Positions 7,737 through 16,782 of a stretch of 64,000 nt of DNA are shown here, piece by piece; position 1 is the stretch's first letter, and every line of letters begins with the position of its first letter. The DNA comes from Antarctobacter heliothermus. Its GTDB lineage: Bacteria > Pseudomonadota > Alphaproteobacteria > Rhodobacterales > Rhodobacteraceae. Position numbers and translations under genes: made by a program. Under the pieces are notes generated by a model, which saw only the letters and a program-made list of their open reading frames with translations, made no database searches and was not told the origin of the DNA. The stretch is from positions 57,399 through 121,398 of the forward strand of contig NZ_FZON01000007.1 in the NCBI RefSeq assembly GCF_900188425.1, in the 5' to 3' direction.

Positions 7737-8804
7737 TCAGTTTTCGTAGAGGGGGCCGCGCTTCCAGCCCTCGTTGGCGATGAAATCCGGTAGCAAGCCA
7801 CTGGCCAGGATCTGGTCCGAGTTGATCCGCAGGATGATGTCCTTGCGGCTTTGCAGCAGCGGCGTGAAATCGGTGACACGGGTCACGTTCATGTAGATCG
7901 CCACCAGTTCCGGAAGACCGGCCAAGGGCGAAATGTCCGTCACCGGCGTGTCGGAAAAGCTGAGCAGTTGCAGCGCGGTCATATCCTTGACGGGCGACAG
8001 GTCCTGCACTTGGGTTCCGGTCAGGAACAGCGTCAACAGCTTGGTCTTGCCCCGGAGTGCCGAGATGTCGTTGATGCGGCTGTTCTTGGCGTGAACCGTG
8101 GTCAGGTTCTCTGCCGGTGCCAGCGCGGAAATATCGGTCAGGGACGACTCCTTGGCCAGCAAGTCCTTGAAGGCGGGGCCGACGATCAACCCGTCGAGGC
8201 TGTCGATCTGTTCGCCCTCGACATTCAGCACTTCCAGCGCCGGGGTCGGCCCCAGCCCTTGCAGGTCGGGCAGGGAGACATTCCCAAAGCCGAGGATCTT
8301 GAGGTTCACAAGCGCGCCGTCCGCGTTGAGGTCTCGCAGGTCAGGCCCGTTCAGGCGCAGGTTTTCGACCGTGCCCAGCGTCTCGCGCGGAAGGTCGGAA
8401 AGGCCAAGATCTTCCTTGATCCACAGGCCCCTCAGCAGGGGCATTCCGGCGAGAAAGCCGAAGTCCGTGATGCCATTGTCCTTGAGCCGGATCGCGACAA
8501 TGCCGGGTTGGTCCAGCGTGTCCCAGCGGGCGCCGGGCAGGTCGTCGACCCTGAGGTAGGTCAGGGACGGCAGGTCGCCTATCGGCGTCAGGTCGACGGC
8601 GCGCGTCGCGTCGCCATCGCCTTTCAGCCTGACGGCCGTCACCCACGGGGTCTGCGCCAGTTTGTGCAGGTCGCCCAGCGTGTCGGGGCCAAGCCTGACC
8701 TCGGTGTCGTCGGGCGTCAGGCAGACGTCGCCCAACGGCACACAGTCCTGCGCGGCGGCCCCGAAGGCGGAGACGGCCAAGGCGAAACTTAGAGAACGAA
8801 ACAT
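7737..8804 (-). CDS. Secreted leucine-rich-repeat protein
   Basis: This 355-residue protein has a signal peptide (MFRSLSFALAVSAFGAAAQ, cleavage near residue 19). About ten degenerate leucine-rich repeats follow, of the type LKDNGITDFGFLAGMPLLRG, LNVEGEQIDSLDGL and NSRINDISALRGKTKLLTL. Such solenoids bind proteins or surfaces. The repeat pattern with DISPLAGLP-like phrases resembles internalin-type bacterial repeats. No anchor or catalytic domain is visible, so a periplasmic or released binding role is likely but unproven. It is a single gene, convergent with rpoH. The ribosome site is weak; ATG 8804 is favoured because the signal peptide starts there. Confidence 0.8.
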   Translation of the reverse strand: MFRSLSFALAVSAFGAAAQDCVPLGDVCLTPDDTEVRLGPDTLGDLHKLAQTPWVTAVRLKGDGDATRAVDLTPIGDLPSLTYLRVDDLPGARWDTLDQPGIVAIRLKDNGITDFGFLAGMPLLRGLWIKEDLGLSDLPRETLGTVENLRLNGPDLRDLNADGALVNLKILGFGNVSLPDLQGLGPTPALEVLNVEGEQIDSLDGLIVGPAFKDLLAKESSLTDISALAPAENLTTVHAKNSRINDISALRGKTKLLTLFLTGTQVQDLSPVKDMTALQLLSFSDTPVTDISPLAGLPELVAIYMNVTRVTDFTPLLQSRKDIILRINSDQILASGLLPDFIANEGWKRGPLYEN

Positions 8805-8929
8805 GGATCTGGCCTGTTGTTGGCGGCGGTTTTCCGGCTGATGCCATTGCGCGTCAACGGGATCAAGCCGCTAGTTGCAGGTAGGCCGACATGCGGTAAG
8901 GTTGGCGCTAACGACTGGGGGAGCACAGT

Positions 8930-9907
8930 ATGACAGATCACGTTCGTTGGGGGATTCTGGGAGCGGCGAAATTCGCCCGCCAACACATGGGACCGGCCCT
9001 TCACATGGGACGACGCGGGCGGCTGGCGGCGCTGGCGACATCGTCGCCGGACAAGGCCGCGCCCTTTGCGGCGCTGGCACCGGGGCTGCGGGTGCACGAC
9101 AGCTATGACGCGCTATTGGCGGACCCGGAGATCGACGCGGTCTATGTGCCGCTGCCCAACCATTTGCACGTCGAATGGGCGCTGAAGGCGCTGGAGGCGG
9201 GCAAACACGTTCTGGTGGAAAAGCCGCTGGCGATGGCGGCGGCAGAGTTTGACCCGGTGATTGCCAAGCGCGATGAAACCGGCCTGCTGGCGGCTGAGGC
9301 CTTTATGATTGTCCACCACCCTCAGTGGCAAAAGGCCAGCCAACTGTATCAGGAGGGCGCGATTGGCAAATTGGTGCGCGTGTCAGCCGCGTTTTCCTAT
9401 GACAACCGCACCGATGGGGACAACATCCGCAACCGCGCGGACACCGGCGGCGGCGCGGTGCCGGATATCGGCGTCTATATTTATGGCGCAACCCGGTTTG
9501 TGACCGGCGAGGAGCCGGAAAAGATCCTGTCGGCAGAGGTCGTGCGTGAAAACGGCGTGGATGTCTGGACGCATATCACCGCGCGCTTTCCCTCGTACCA
9601 TTATACCGGCATCGTCTCTATGCGGATGGCGCCGTGGCAAGAGGTGGTCTTTCACGGTGAGGACGGCGTGATGAAGCTGACCGCGCCGTTTAACGCAGGC
9701 GTTTACGGTGAGGCGCGGGTGCTGGTGCAGTCCAAGGATCTGGTGGAGACGGCCTATCGCTTTCCGTCGGACAATCACTATGTCCATCAGGTTGAGGCGT
9801 TCAACGCCAGCGTGCTGGACCGGGTACACTATCCCTGCCCGCTGGAGTTCAGCCGTGGCACACAGGCGATGATCGACATGGTCTGGGCCAAGGAACAGGC
9901 GGGCTAA
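8930..9907 (+). CDS. Gfo/Idh/MocA-family oxidoreductase
   Basis: This 325-residue protein has an N-terminal Rossmann domain with the NAD(P)-binding loop WGILGAAKFARQ (residues 7-18), the family signature VEKPLAMAA (catalytic Lys near 96) and a C-terminal beta-sheet substrate domain. Members oxidise or reduce sugars, inositols and related polyols. GGGAVPDIGVYIYG matches the family motif around the active-site aspartate. GGGGGAG precedes the ATG. It stands alone, with its stop overlapping the convergent GT-C gene by four bases. The substrate cannot be predicted. Confidence 0.85.
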   Translation: MTDHVRWGILGAAKFARQHMGPALHMGRRGRLAALATSSPDKAAPFAALAPGLRVHDSYDALLADPEIDAVYVPLPNHLHVEWALKALEAGKHVLVEKPLAMAAAEFDPVIAKRDETGLLAAEAFMIVHHPQWQKASQLYQEGAIGKLVRVSAAFSYDNRTDGDNIRNRADTGGGAVPDIGVYIYGATRFVTGEEPEKILSAEVVRENGVDVWTHITARFPSYHYTGIVSMRMAPWQEVVFHGEDGVMKLTAPFNAGVYGEARVLVQSKDLVETAYRFPSDNHYVHQVEAFNASVLDRVHYPCPLEFSRGTQAMIDMVWAKEQAG

Positions 9908-11643
9908 GGGGCCAGATCGGTCACGATGACCGCTGTCAGGGTGCCGTCGGGGGCGCGGGTGAGGGTGATGCCATCCGCCTCTTGCACCGCGTCGCGGCGG
10001 ATGTGGGAATAGTCGCTCTCCATGATCGGATGGTTCGGAAAACGCAGCGGGACATAGTCGCGGGCCAGTTCCGGGCCGTCCAGAAAGCCCGACGCGGCGG
10101 CAAAGTTGCGCGCGCCAAAGATGAAATGCGGCTGTGTCTGCTCAAAGATATAGGCGCGCAGGAAATCCGCGTTGGCCATGTTCCTGGCCACGTCGCGGTC
10201 CACCAGCCCGCCCAGATCGACCAGCCCGATAGAGCGTTCATAGCTGATTGCGCCCGCGTCGTGATGGGCGAGCAGCGGGGTCTGGATGGTCATTTTTTCG
10301 GCCACCTTGGCAAAGTTCTGGCCGATCTCTGACACCACCGCCAGCGGCGTGGTCGGGTCGGCGTCGAACCTGTCCAGCTGAGTCAGCGTGTTGGCAAACA
10401 GCGCGATAGAGGCGATCGTGGCAAGCCAAGCCCGCGCGCGCAGGGAAAAGGCGTGGTCGATGGCCATGACCGCTGGCAGCACGATCAGCGGCAGCACTGG
10501 CATCAGGAACCGATACTGCCCCATCCAGTCGCCCTTGGCCCAGACGACAAAGCCGATGTGCCCGGCCAGCGCGGCAAAGATCAGCCAGCGGCGCGGCAGG
10601 CTGTCGCCCGCGCCGACCACCAGCACCAGCGGCAACAGCAGCAGCACCCCGCTGTCCTGCACCCCGGCCCAGACATAGCGCCAGCCGCCGCCAAAGGGAT
10701 TGATCAGCCCGGCCAGGCTGCTGGCAGAGGTCTTGGCATGGTAGGGGTTGGGAAAGGGATCGCCGAAATAGTGCAGCCTGAAGGCCATCAGCCCGACAAA
10801 GGCGGCAAAGGGCAGGGCGGCAAGGATCAGGTTGCGCCACAGCCGGATGCGCCCCTCTTGCCGGTGGGTCATCCAGAGGGCGGTGACAAAGACGGCGATG
10901 ACAATCAGCGGCGTTTCTGGCCGGGTCCAGACCAGCAGCGACAGCAGCAGCGCCACCGGCAGCCGCCAGAGGCGCAGATGGGCGGCGACCGCGATCAGCA
11001 GCAAGAGTAGCGCTTGCAGCGCGTGTTCCTGCCCCGAGGTCGCCCAGACCACGGTGGGGGCGGTGCCAATCGCCGCGACGCTCAGCACCATGGCCAGAGC
11101 GCTTTCGGTCACGCGCCAGACCCATGTCATGCTGATCCACAGCGTCAGGACCGTCAGCGCAAGGCCGATGGTTTTGGCCGCCATGGGGATATCGAAGGTC
11201 AGCAGATGCGCCAGCGCCAGTGTCGCCATCCAGAGCGTGCTGGAATAGCCCTCTGTCGGTGGTTGGCCGGGCTGAAAGGTAAGGCCCGCGCCCTCGGCCA
11301 AGGAGCGCGCGTAGGAAAAGGTGATGCCCGCGTCGTCGATCCACCATCCGCCCAGTTGTTGCGCATAGAGCAGGAAACAGGCGGTCAGCCCCGCGCCCAT
11401 CAGCCAGAGCAGCCCGGTCACGGGGTGGCCCTCTGCCCGGCGGGTGTCGATCCACAGCGCCAGCGACAGCGCGATCATCCCGGCGCCAAAACCGCGCATC
11501 AGCCAGTCGCGCGTGTCCAGCGGGCCGGCCAGTTGCGCGACCCGCGCCAGCATGATCTCCGGCACGGCAAGCGCCGCGCCGCCAAGCGCCAACAACAGCA
11601 GATGCGCCACGAAGATCAGCAAGGCATTGGCGGTTCGGGTCAT
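9904..11643 (-). CDS. GT-C-like polytopic membrane protein, probable glycosyltransferase
   Basis: This 579-residue protein has roughly eleven membrane helices and a soluble C-terminal domain (from about 420). Early in the first large loop it has DDAGITFSYARSLAEGAGL followed by TEGYSSTLW. That is the acidic pair and EGY-W pattern seen in GT-C glycosyltransferases that use polyprenyl-phosphate sugars (AftB/ArnT-like proteins). GDPFPNPYHAK is another conserved family phrase. The role would be sugar transfer on the periplasmic side, to lipid or surface glycan. I chose ATG 11643 because GGAAGG precedes it. No envelope glycan genes adjoin it, so the acceptor is unknown. Confidence 0.65.
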   Translation of the reverse strand: MTRTANALLIFVAHLLLLALGGAALAVPEIMLARVAQLAGPLDTRDWLMRGFGAGMIALSLALWIDTRRAEGHPVTGLLWLMGAGLTACFLLYAQQLGGWWIDDAGITFSYARSLAEGAGLTFQPGQPPTEGYSSTLWMATLALAHLLTFDIPMAAKTIGLALTVLTLWISMTWVWRVTESALAMVLSVAAIGTAPTVVWATSGQEHALQALLLLLIAVAAHLRLWRLPVALLLSLLVWTRPETPLIVIAVFVTALWMTHRQEGRIRLWRNLILAALPFAAFVGLMAFRLHYFGDPFPNPYHAKTSASSLAGLINPFGGGWRYVWAGVQDSGVLLLLPLVLVVGAGDSLPRRWLIFAALAGHIGFVVWAKGDWMGQYRFLMPVLPLIVLPAVMAIDHAFSLRARAWLATIASIALFANTLTQLDRFDADPTTPLAVVSEIGQNFAKVAEKMTIQTPLLAHHDAGAISYERSIGLVDLGGLVDRDVARNMANADFLRAYIFEQTQPHFIFGARNFAAASGFLDGPELARDYVPLRFPNHPIMESDYSHIRRDAVQEADGITLTRAPDGTLTAVIVTDLAP

Positions 11644-11724
11644 GGCTGGCCTTCCGGGATGGCGCACTCTGGGGCCGGGGCCCCTGCGCCGTGGTTAACC
11701 CGCGCCTATGGCGAAAGTTTGGCG

Positions 11725-12690
11725 TCAGGCGTCCAGCGTGATGACCACCTTGCCGGTGGATTTGCGGGTGCGCAGCAGCTCCATCCCCTCTGCCGCGCGG
11801 TCCAATGGCAGGACATGGCTGACATGGGGGGTGATGCGCCCCTCGGCGTGCCATGCCATCAGTTGCGCCAGCGATCCGGTCAGCACCTCGGGGCGAAAGC
11901 CCAGATACCCGCCCCAGTACAGACCCATCACCGACAGGTTCTTGACCAGCAGGTGGTTGGCCTTGATCTGTGGCACCTCGCCAGAGGCAAAGCCGATGGT
12001 CAGGATGCGCGCCTCGGGGCGGCAGGATCGGAACGCGGCCTGAAACTGGTCGCCGCCCACCGGGTCATAGACCACATCCGCGCCGCCAAGCGCCTTCATC
12101 TCGGCGCGGATGTCGGCATCGGTGGCGTCGATCAGGTGGTCGGCGCCCGCCGCCTTGGAGGCGGCCAGCTTGTCCGCGCCGCGCGCGCAGGCGACGACGC
12201 GCGCGCCCATCAGCTTGCCGATCTCCACCGCCGTCAGGCCGACACCGCCCGCAGCCCCCAGCACCAGCAGCGTCTCACCGGGCATCAGGCGGGCGCGGTG
12301 GTCCAGCGCCACATGGCTGGTGCCATAGGCAATCTGAAAGGCCGCCGCATCGACCCAGCCCATCGTGTCAGGCAGATGCACCGCGCGGGCGGCCGGAAAA
12401 CAGCCGTAGTCCGCCAGTCCGCCTTGGCCACCAAACACCGCCACCCGGTCACCGGGTTTGAACCCCTCAACATCCGGCCCCAATGCATCGACGGTACCGG
12501 CAACCTCCATCCCCAGGGTAAAGGGCAGGGCGGGGGTGTCCTGATAGGTGCCCGTCTGCATAAGCAGATCGGCAAAGTTCAACCCGCAGGCGGCGATGCG
12601 CAGCCGGATCTCACCCAAGGCGGGCTCTGGCACCGCGATATCGGTCAGGCAAGGCGGGCTGTTGTGGTCGGTCAGATAGTAGGCGCGCAT
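11725..12690 (-). CDS. Zinc-free medium-chain reductase, quinone oxidoreductase family
   Basis: This 321-residue protein has the MDR fold. An N-terminal GroES-like domain contains LRIAACGLNFADLLMQTGTY and GMEVAGTV. The nucleotide-binding domain has LVLGAAGGVGLTAVEIGKLMGA (about 148-168). It lacks the zinc-binding Cys/His set of alcohol dehydrogenases, which places it with NADPH:quinone reductase or enoyl reductase-like enzymes. It uses NADPH to reduce quinones or activated double bonds; the substrate is unknown. It is monocistronic and divergent from the XRE regulator across 288 bp, in which I see no clear promoter. Confidence 0.85.
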   Translation of the reverse strand: MRAYYLTDHNSPPCLTDIAVPEPALGEIRLRIAACGLNFADLLMQTGTYQDTPALPFTLGMEVAGTVDALGPDVEGFKPGDRVAVFGGQGGLADYGCFPAARAVHLPDTMGWVDAAAFQIAYGTSHVALDHRARLMPGETLLVLGAAGGVGLTAVEIGKLMGARVVACARGADKLAASKAAGADHLIDATDADIRAEMKALGGADVVYDPVGGDQFQAAFRSCRPEARILTIGFASGEVPQIKANHLLVKNLSVMGLYWGGYLGFRPEVLTGSLAQLMAWHAEGRITPHVSHVLPLDRAAEGMELLRTRKSTGKVVITLDA

Positions 12691-12978
12691 GGCAGTCTCC
12701 GCTGATGATCTGGCCGCTGGTTAGCCGAGATCGGGCCAAAGGCAAAGCCACCGAAACCCACGTTTGTGCCGCAAAGGTATCCAAAGGGATAAGATCCCCG
12801 TTCAACTTTGTCGTGTTTTCCTGTTTCACTTTCCATCATTGGGTGGTCGTGCGACTTGATTTGAAGACCCGTTATGATGTAGCAATTCTAATATGTAAGT
12901 GCAGGATGATGCTGGTCCTGGGGGGATGGGGTTCGATCCCGGCGCATCTGGTCACACCCATTGTACAGGAAGACTCAG

Positions 12979-13350
12979 ATGGCGCATCCCGTTGATGTTC
13001 ATGTCGGCAAACGCATTCGGTATCGCCGGTGGCTGGTTGGTATGACCCAGCAGCAACTGGCGGAACGCGTCGGTATCAAGTTTCAGCAGATTCAGAAGTA
13101 TGAAACCGGTGCCAATCGCGTCAGCGCGTCCCGGCTTTGGGATATTGCGGATGCACTGGATGTGCCCGTGAACTTCTTCTTTGAGGGAATCGAGAGCGAA
13201 GGCGCCGGATCACAGACCGGCGAAACCGTTCCGGCAGACATCATGGGCGACAAGGAGGCACTGGATCTGGTGCGTTCTTACTATGCGATCCCGGAAAACC
13301 AGCGCCGCCGCCTGTTTGAACTGGCGCGCGTGCTGTCCGAGGTGGCTTGA
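12979..13350 (+). CDS. XRE-family helix-turn-helix regulator
   Basis: This 123-residue protein has an N-terminal Cro/CI helix-turn-helix (about residues 10-65: GKRIRYRRWLVGMTQQQLAERVGIKFQQIQKYETGANRVS, with the recognition helix at FQQIQKYE). A short acidic linker and a helical C terminus ending SYYAIPENQRRRLFELARVLSEV follow. This size and C-terminal helix are typical of small transcription regulators common in Rhodobacterales. Target genes are unknown. ATG 12979 follows AGGAAG; an upstream TTG would add six residues. It lies 48 bases before the hisN-like gene and may be cotranscribed with it. Confidence 0.85.
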   Translation: MAHPVDVHVGKRIRYRRWLVGMTQQQLAERVGIKFQQIQKYETGANRVSASRLWDIADALDVPVNFFFEGIESEGAGSQTGETVPADIMGDKEALDLVRSYYAIPENQRRRLFELARVLSEVA

Positions 13351-13398
13351 GCCGGTCCTGTCCCTGCTGTAGCCCGGTGACGGGCACAGGAGGGACAT

Positions 13399-14208
13399 AT
13401 GGACCGGATCGCAGCCAACCTTGTAACCGAGGTGATCGAAACCGCTGAGGCCTTGGCCGATGCGGCGGGTAAGGTGATTCTGCCCTATTTTCGTCAACAC
13501 GGTTTGGCCACCGAAAACAAGGCAACCGGCGCCGCATTCGATCCGGTGACGGTTGCGGACCGGGCAGCGGAACGCGCGATGCGCGATCTGCTGGCGCAGC
13601 GCCGACCGAACGACGCGATTCTGGGTGAGGAATATGGAACCAGCGCGGGCGATAGCGGCCTGACCTGGGTTCTGGACCCGATCGACGGCACACGGGGTTT
13701 CATGTCCGGCACGCCCACATGGGGGGTGCTGATTGCGGTGCGTGACGCCCAAGGCCCGCTCTATGGCGTGATCGATCAACCCTATACGCAAGAGCGGTTT
13801 CGCGGCGGATTGGGTCGGGCAGAATTCGCCGGGCCGCATGGCGCAGGCGCGCTGGGCACGCGTACCACGGGGCAACTGGATCAGGCGATTCTGTTCACCA
13901 CCTTCCCCGAGGTCGGAACCCTCGATGATCGCGCCGGGTTTGAACGGGTCGCGGCGCAGGTGAAACTGGTGCGCTATGGCATGGATTGTTACGCCTACGC
14001 GCTGCTGGCGGCGGGGCAGATCGATCTGGTGATCGAGGCCGGGCTGCAAACCTATGACATCATGGCCCCCATCGCGGTGATCGAGGCCGCAGGCGGCATT
14101 GTCACCAACTGGGAGGGCGGCCCGGTGCATGAGGGCGGGCGCGCGGTGGCCGCCGCCACGCCGCAGGTGCACGCCGCCGCGCTGGACCTGTTGCACACAA
14201 AAGGGTAA
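13399..14208 (+). CDS. hisN: Inositol monophosphatase-family phosphatase, histidinol-phosphatase type
   Basis: This 269-residue protein has the IMPase metal-site motifs GEEYG (76-80) and LDPIDGTRGF (92-101). A C-terminal third metal-site region, YDIMAPIAVIEAAGGIV, lies near residues 218-234. The motif TRGFMSG following DPIDG is typical of the HisN-like (histidinol-phosphatase) branch rather than SuhB. It would dephosphorylate histidinol phosphate or a similar small phosphate ester using Mg. No other histidine genes are nearby, so the substrate assignment rests on family resemblance. GGAGG precedes the ATG well. Confidence 0.78.
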   Translation: MDRIAANLVTEVIETAEALADAAGKVILPYFRQHGLATENKATGAAFDPVTVADRAAERAMRDLLAQRRPNDAILGEEYGTSAGDSGLTWVLDPIDGTRGFMSGTPTWGVLIAVRDAQGPLYGVIDQPYTQERFRGGLGRAEFAGPHGAGALGTRTTGQLDQAILFTTFPEVGTLDDRAGFERVAAQVKLVRYGMDCYAYALLAAGQIDLVIEAGLQTYDIMAPIAVIEAAGGIVTNWEGGPVHEGGRAVAAATPQVHAAALDLLHTKG

Positions 14209-14294
14209 GACCGACGTGCAGAGCGCGTGTCCTTCCCCTTTCTGGCGCGTTCCGGCGGATCTCTCACCGAAACGGGGTTTTGTGAGAGGCTGAT

Positions 14295-15641
14295 ATGGCA
14301 CATACCGAAATTCTCATCCGTAATGCGCGCACCGTCCTGTGCATGGATGACGCGCGGTCCGAACTGACGGGCGTCGATCTGCGCCTGCGGGGTGGCGTGA
14401 TCGCAGAGATCGGCGCGGGTCTGACCAGCGACGGCACGGTGATCGACGCGGGCACCTGTCTGGTCACGCCCGGATTGGTGAACACGCATCACCATCTGTA
14501 CCAAACGCTGACCCGCGCGGTGCCCGGCGGGCAGGATGCGCTGTTGTTTGGCTGGCTCAAGACGCTGTATCCGATCTGGGCGCGCTTTGGCCCCGAAGAG
14601 ATGTTTGTCTCAGCGCAGGTGGGGCTGGCGGAACTGGCGCTGTCGGGCTGTACGCTGGCCTCGGATCACCTGTACCTCTATCCCAATGGCGCGCGGCTGG
14701 ACGATACCATCGCGGCGGCGGCAGAGGTGGGGCTGCGGTTTCATCCGACCCGCGGCGCCATGAGCATCGGCGAAAGCGCCGGGGGCCTGCCGCCCGACAG
14801 TTTGGTCGAGCATGAGGCCGCGATTCTGGAGGATTGCATCCGGTTGATCGACGCGCACCACGACCCGCGACCGGGGGCCATGGTGCGCGTGGGCGTCGCG
14901 CCCTGTTCCCCGTTCTCCGTCAGCCGCGATCTGATGCGCGACGCCGCGCTACTGGCGCGCGACAAGGGGGTGATGCTGCACACCCATCTGGCGGAAAACG
15001 ATGAGGATATCGCCTATTCTCTGGCGCAGTTCGGCTGTCGCCCCGGTCAATACGCCGAGGATCTGGGATGGACCGGGACGGACGTCTGGCACGCCCATTG
15101 CGTCAAACTGGACGCGCAGGAGATTGACCTGTTTGCCCGCACACGGACCGGCGTGGCCCATTGCCCCTGTTCCAACTGCCGTCTGGGCAGTGGAATAGCG
15201 CCGGTTCGGGCGATGCGGGACGCAGGCGTGAAGGTCGGGCTTGGCGTCGATGGATCGGCCAGCAATGATATCGGCAACCTTGTGGCCGAGGCGCGGCAGG
15301 CCATGCTGTTGCAGCGGGTCACACGCGGGGCCGACGCCATGAGCGCGCGTGAGGCGCTGTGGATTGCGACACGCGGGGGGGCCGAGGTGCTGGGCCGCGA
15401 CGATTGCGGTCAGATCGCGGTGGGCAAGCGGGCGGATCTGGCACTGTGGGACATGAATGGGCCGGAAAGCGCCGGTAGCTGGGACCCGGCGGCCCTGCTT
15501 CTGGCCGGACCGCAGCGGGTGCGATATCTTCTGGTTGAGGGCCGCACGGTGGTCGAGGACGGGCAAATCGTCAGCTTCGATCTGGAGCGTGCCATTGCCA
15601 CGCAGAACAGGCTGGCACGGCGGTTGTCCGAACAGGTCTGA
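14295..15641 (+). CDS. Amidohydrolase, probable 8-oxoguanine deaminase
   Basis: This 448-residue protein is a class III amidohydrolase. Metal ligands are in LVNTHHHLYQTLTRA (His65-67), HTHLAEN, HAHCV and the final aspartate in GVDGSASND. The combination NTHHHLYQTLTRA plus SASNDIGNL is characteristic of 8-oxoguanine deaminases, which convert 8-oxoguanine to urate. The relative TrzN/AtzA-type hydrolases share the fold, so the substrate is a family inference. It acts in the cytoplasm, in purine salvage or detoxification. It follows the hisN-like gene by 86 bases. A 13-bp tandem repeat begins inside its final codons. Confidence 0.8.
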   Translation: MAHTEILIRNARTVLCMDDARSELTGVDLRLRGGVIAEIGAGLTSDGTVIDAGTCLVTPGLVNTHHHLYQTLTRAVPGGQDALLFGWLKTLYPIWARFGPEEMFVSAQVGLAELALSGCTLASDHLYLYPNGARLDDTIAAAAEVGLRFHPTRGAMSIGESAGGLPPDSLVEHEAAILEDCIRLIDAHHDPRPGAMVRVGVAPCSPFSVSRDLMRDAALLARDKGVMLHTHLAENDEDIAYSLAQFGCRPGQYAEDLGWTGTDVWHAHCVKLDAQEIDLFARTRTGVAHCPCSNCRLGSGIAPVRAMRDAGVKVGLGVDGSASNDIGNLVAEARQAMLLQRVTRGADAMSAREALWIATRGGAEVLGRDDCGQIAVGKRADLALWDMNGPESAGSWDPAALLLAGPQRVRYLLVEGRTVVEDGQIVSFDLERAIATQNRLARRLSEQV

Positions 15642-15680
15642 CGGTCTGGTCTGACGGTCTGGTCTGACGGTCTGGTCTGG
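15635..15680 (+). repeat. 13-bp tandem repeat (3.5 copies) spanning a stop codon
   Basis: GGTCTGACGGTCT occurs perfectly at 15635-15647, 15648-15660 and 15661-15673, followed by a partial GGTCTGG (15674-15680). The first unit contains the deaminase stop TGA (15639-15641). Later units repeat the same sequence in other phases, so copy-number change would not extend the protein. Confidence 0.9.
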
Positions 15681-15712
15681 CCGTCCGGCGGGCCAGTCTG
15701 GCGGGGGAGAAC

Positions 15713-16240
15713 ATGGACATGATGCGGCTGGTTTCAATGGTGGCGCTTTGCGCCCTTCTTGCGTCCTGCGGCGGGTGGCGCACGCAGGACCGGGGCGGGT
15801 GGCAGCCTTTCCCGCGTTCACAGATCAGCCGGGCGCAGGCCAGCCCCGTGGCTGCACCCGCTGCTCCGCTCAGTCCCGCCAGCGCGCGGCAGGCGCTGAA
15901 CGCCTTCCGCGCCGAAAACGGGCTGGGCCCGGTGTCGACCAATCCGCAACTTGAAAAGGCGGCGCAGAGCCATGCGCGCGACATGGCGCGCAGCGGGATC
16001 TTTGATCATCGCGGATCGGATGGCAGCGATCCGCTGGTGCGGGTGCAGCGGGCAGGCTACAGCGCCTGCTATGTCTCGGAAAACATCGCCCGCGGCCAAC
16101 GCTCTCTGTCAGAGGTCATGGTGGCCTGGGCGAATTCGCCGGGGCACCGCCGCAACATGCTCAGCGATAGCGCCTCGGAATTTGCGCTGGTGCGCGGCGC
16201 GGGTGACAACTGGGTAATGGTGCTGGGGCGCAGCTGCTGA
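15713..16240 (+). CDS. CAP-domain lipoprotein
   Basis: This 175-residue protein has a lipoprotein signal (MDMMRLVSMVALCALLASC, lipobox LASC with the acylated cysteine at 19). A Pro/Ala linker and a CAP (SCP/PR1-like) domain follow. Diagnostic parts of the domain are ALNAFRAENGLGPVS, AAQSHARDMARSGIFDH with its conserved histidine, SENIARG and WANSPGHRRNML. Bacterial CAP proteins are secreted or anchored, with unsettled activities (lipid binding or protease-like). GGGGGAG precedes the ATG. It is convergent with, and only four bases from, the DUF6524-like gene. Confidence 0.85.
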   Translation: MDMMRLVSMVALCALLASCGGWRTQDRGGWQPFPRSQISRAQASPVAAPAAPLSPASARQALNAFRAENGLGPVSTNPQLEKAAQSHARDMARSGIFDHRGSDGSDPLVRVQRAGYSACYVSENIARGQRSLSEVMVAWANSPGHRRNMLSDSASEFALVRGAGDNWVMVLGRSC

Positions 16241-16244
16241 GGCG

Positions 16245-16640
16245 CTATTCCTCGACGTCGTCCATATCGACCTGACCCGACAGCTTGCGCCGGATGATCG
16301 ACCAGCTGAGGCCGACCCCCAGAACCAGCGAGAGCGCGAAAATTCCGACCCAAGTGGCAAGCTTTGGATTGCTGAGATCGACCACGCCGTAAAAGATCAG
16401 CACCCAGAGAATCGCTGCCACCAGCGCCAGGATCAGCGCCATGCCGAACAGGCCGATCGACCGCAGCGTGGCGCGCAGATAGATGATGTAGCCGATCAGC
16501 AGCACAAGGCCGAGCAGCACGACAACCGGCATTTGCGTGTCGAAATTGGCCGACGCCCAGCGGACATAGTTCCATTGCGTCGGATTGAACGTCGCTGCCA
16601 GCAGCACAAAGGCAAAGAGCCAGCGCAGAAAGAAACTCAT
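16245..16640 (-). CDS. Four-helix membrane protein (DUF6524-like)
   Basis: This 131-residue protein has four predicted membrane helices: [17 protein letters not shown] near the N terminus, [39 protein letters not shown] and [19 protein letters not shown]. An acidic C terminus follows. I associate the phrases [11 protein letters not shown] and [10 protein letters not shown] with DUF6524. Its function is unknown. ATG 16640 follows GGGAGG at good spacing, whereas the longer open frame upstream has no such signal. It is divergent from purA across 142 bases. Confidence 0.72.
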   Translation of the reverse strand: MSFFLRWLFAFVLLAATFNPTQWNYVRWASANFDTQMPVVVLLGLVLLIGYIIYLRATLRSIGLFGMALILALVAAILWVLIFYGVVDLSNPKLATWVGIFALSLVLGVGLSWSIIRRKLSGQVDMDDVEE

Positions 16641-16782
16641 TTTGGTGGCCTCCCGGGGTTTGGTGCCTTGCTGCCCTGACAAGCCGCCCCTGTCCAGCCT
16701 CTTGCGGCGTTTTTGCGGTTTCGCAGGCGGGATTGCGCGCGTATACACACGCGGGTTTGCAACGCCGGTAAAGGGGAAAACC

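Noticed and set aside
10238..11854. 538-codon minus-strand frame overlapping the GT-C gene
   Set aside because: The sequence is low-complexity Ala/Gly/Arg typical of an alternate frame. The true frame has membrane helices and conserved DD and EGY motifs.
11014..12705. 563-codon plus-strand frame opposite the quinone reductase-like gene
   Set aside because: The translation is rich in His, Gln and Arg with no domain. It is the complement of two well-supported minus-strand genes.
12691..12978. Promoter of the XRE regulator
   Set aside because: TTGATT and TATGAT are present but 11 bases apart, too close for a standard promoter. No better pair was found.
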